A DNA stretch of 6,074 nucleotides from Demequinaceae bacterium UBA4004. GTDB lineage: Bacteria; Actinomycetota; Actinomycetes; Actinomycetales; Demequinaceae. The notes under the pieces were generated by a model that searched no databases, was not told the origin of the DNA, and saw only the letters and a program-made list of their open reading frames with translations. Position 1 is the stretch's first letter. The number at the start of each line of letters is the position of its first letter. Made by a program: the position numbers and the translations under genes. The DNA lies in assembly GCA_002384765.1 (NCBI GenBank), contig DGBM01000153.1, positions 1 to 6,074 of the forward strand, given 5' to 3'. Shown here one piece after another: positions 5,959 to 6,074 of the stretch.

Positions 5959-6074
5959 ATGAGTACCCTCATGATCCCGGTCGCATTCGTGCCCGATCGC
6001 GCCCTTCTCGATTACTCCCGCGACCTCATCCGCTCTCTCCAGACCCCCGAGGGCGCCTACCCCGCCAGCCCCAC
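5959..6074 (+). CDS. Probable glycoside hydrolase family 15 (glucoamylase-like), 5' part only
   Basis: Thirty-eight codons are visible before the window ends. The product begins MSTLMIPVAF and continues LLDYSRDLIRSLQTPEGAYPASP. The last block, an N-terminal helix followed by Q-x-P-x-GAYPASP, resembles the start of bacterial GH15 enzymes (glucoamylase, glucodextranase, trehalase-like), where it leads into a Y-R-Y-x-W-x-RDG motif that would lie just past the edge. No signal peptide is evident, suggesting a cytoplasmic enzyme that releases glucose from imported alpha-glucosides. Two in-frame ATGs, at 5959 and 5971, are possible; neither has a good Shine-Dalgarno sequence, and 5959 is chosen as the longer frame. 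The gene sits 76 bp after the binding protein stop and behind the hairpin, so it is either a read-through member of the operon or has a promoter I could not see. The catalytic region is not in view, so the family call is provisional. Confidence 0.6.
   Translation, partial: MSTLMIPVAFVPDRALLDYSRDLIRSLQTPEGAYPASP

Noticed and set aside
4680..5972. Very long open frame (430 codons) antisense to the sugar-binding protein gene
   Set aside because: It mirrors the GC-rich codon pattern of the real gene, gives an Arg/Gly/His-rich product with no recognisable domain, and the plus-strand frame has a lipobox and clear family motifs.
1..6074. CRISPR array, tRNA, rRNA, insertion sequence, toxin-antitoxin or phage-defence system
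   Set aside because: No regularly spaced repeats, cloverleaf-like sequence, transposase, or toxin/defence motifs were seen in any region.

Overview
The window is high-GC bacterial DNA whose coding strands strongly prefer G or C at codon third positions. It points to an actinomycete. The best lineage marker is a DUF2469 protein, a family known essentially only from Actinobacteria. The GC-rich ABC sugar operon with no ATPase gene, led by a ROK regulator, also fits, perhaps within Micrococcales. The genus cannot be fixed from this sequence.

Left part (1-1468): the 3' end of a DsrE/DsrF/DrsH-like gene enters from the left edge. It is followed on the same strand by a gene for an unrecognised membrane-anchored protein with an extracytoplasmic C-terminal domain. 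Converging on that gene is a small DUF2469 gene on the minus strand. The two convergent genes share their stop codons in the palindrome CTAG, so there is no intergenic space between them.

Middle (1469-1589): a 121-bp divergent intergenic region separates DUF2469 from the sugar operon. It holds a GC-rich inverted repeat on the DUF2469 side. On the operon side it holds a candidate -35/-10 promoter and a strikingly AT-rich block with a repeated TTAGTTGTA element and an imperfect dyad, a good candidate ROK operator.

Right part (1590-6074): a tightly packed operon encodes a ROK-family regulator, two ABC sugar permeases (MalF-like and MalG-like) and a lipoprotein sugar-binding protein. Regulator and first permease overlap by ATGA, and the two permeases overlap by 8 bp. 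A perfect 17-bp hairpin follows the binding protein. Beyond it begins a gene whose first 38 residues look like a glycoside hydrolase family 15 (glucoamylase-like) enzyme, cut by the window edge. The inferred scheme is that the binding protein captures an oligosaccharide, probably an alpha-glucoside, outside the membrane. The two permeases import it using an ATPase encoded elsewhere, the GH15 enzyme hydrolyses it in the cytoplasm, and the ROK protein represses the operon until sugar is present.

I found no RNA genes, CRISPR arrays, insertion sequences or phage genes. The operon is of a familiar type. The least explained item is the membrane-anchored protein at 432-1145. I do not see convincing evidence of a previously undescribed system.
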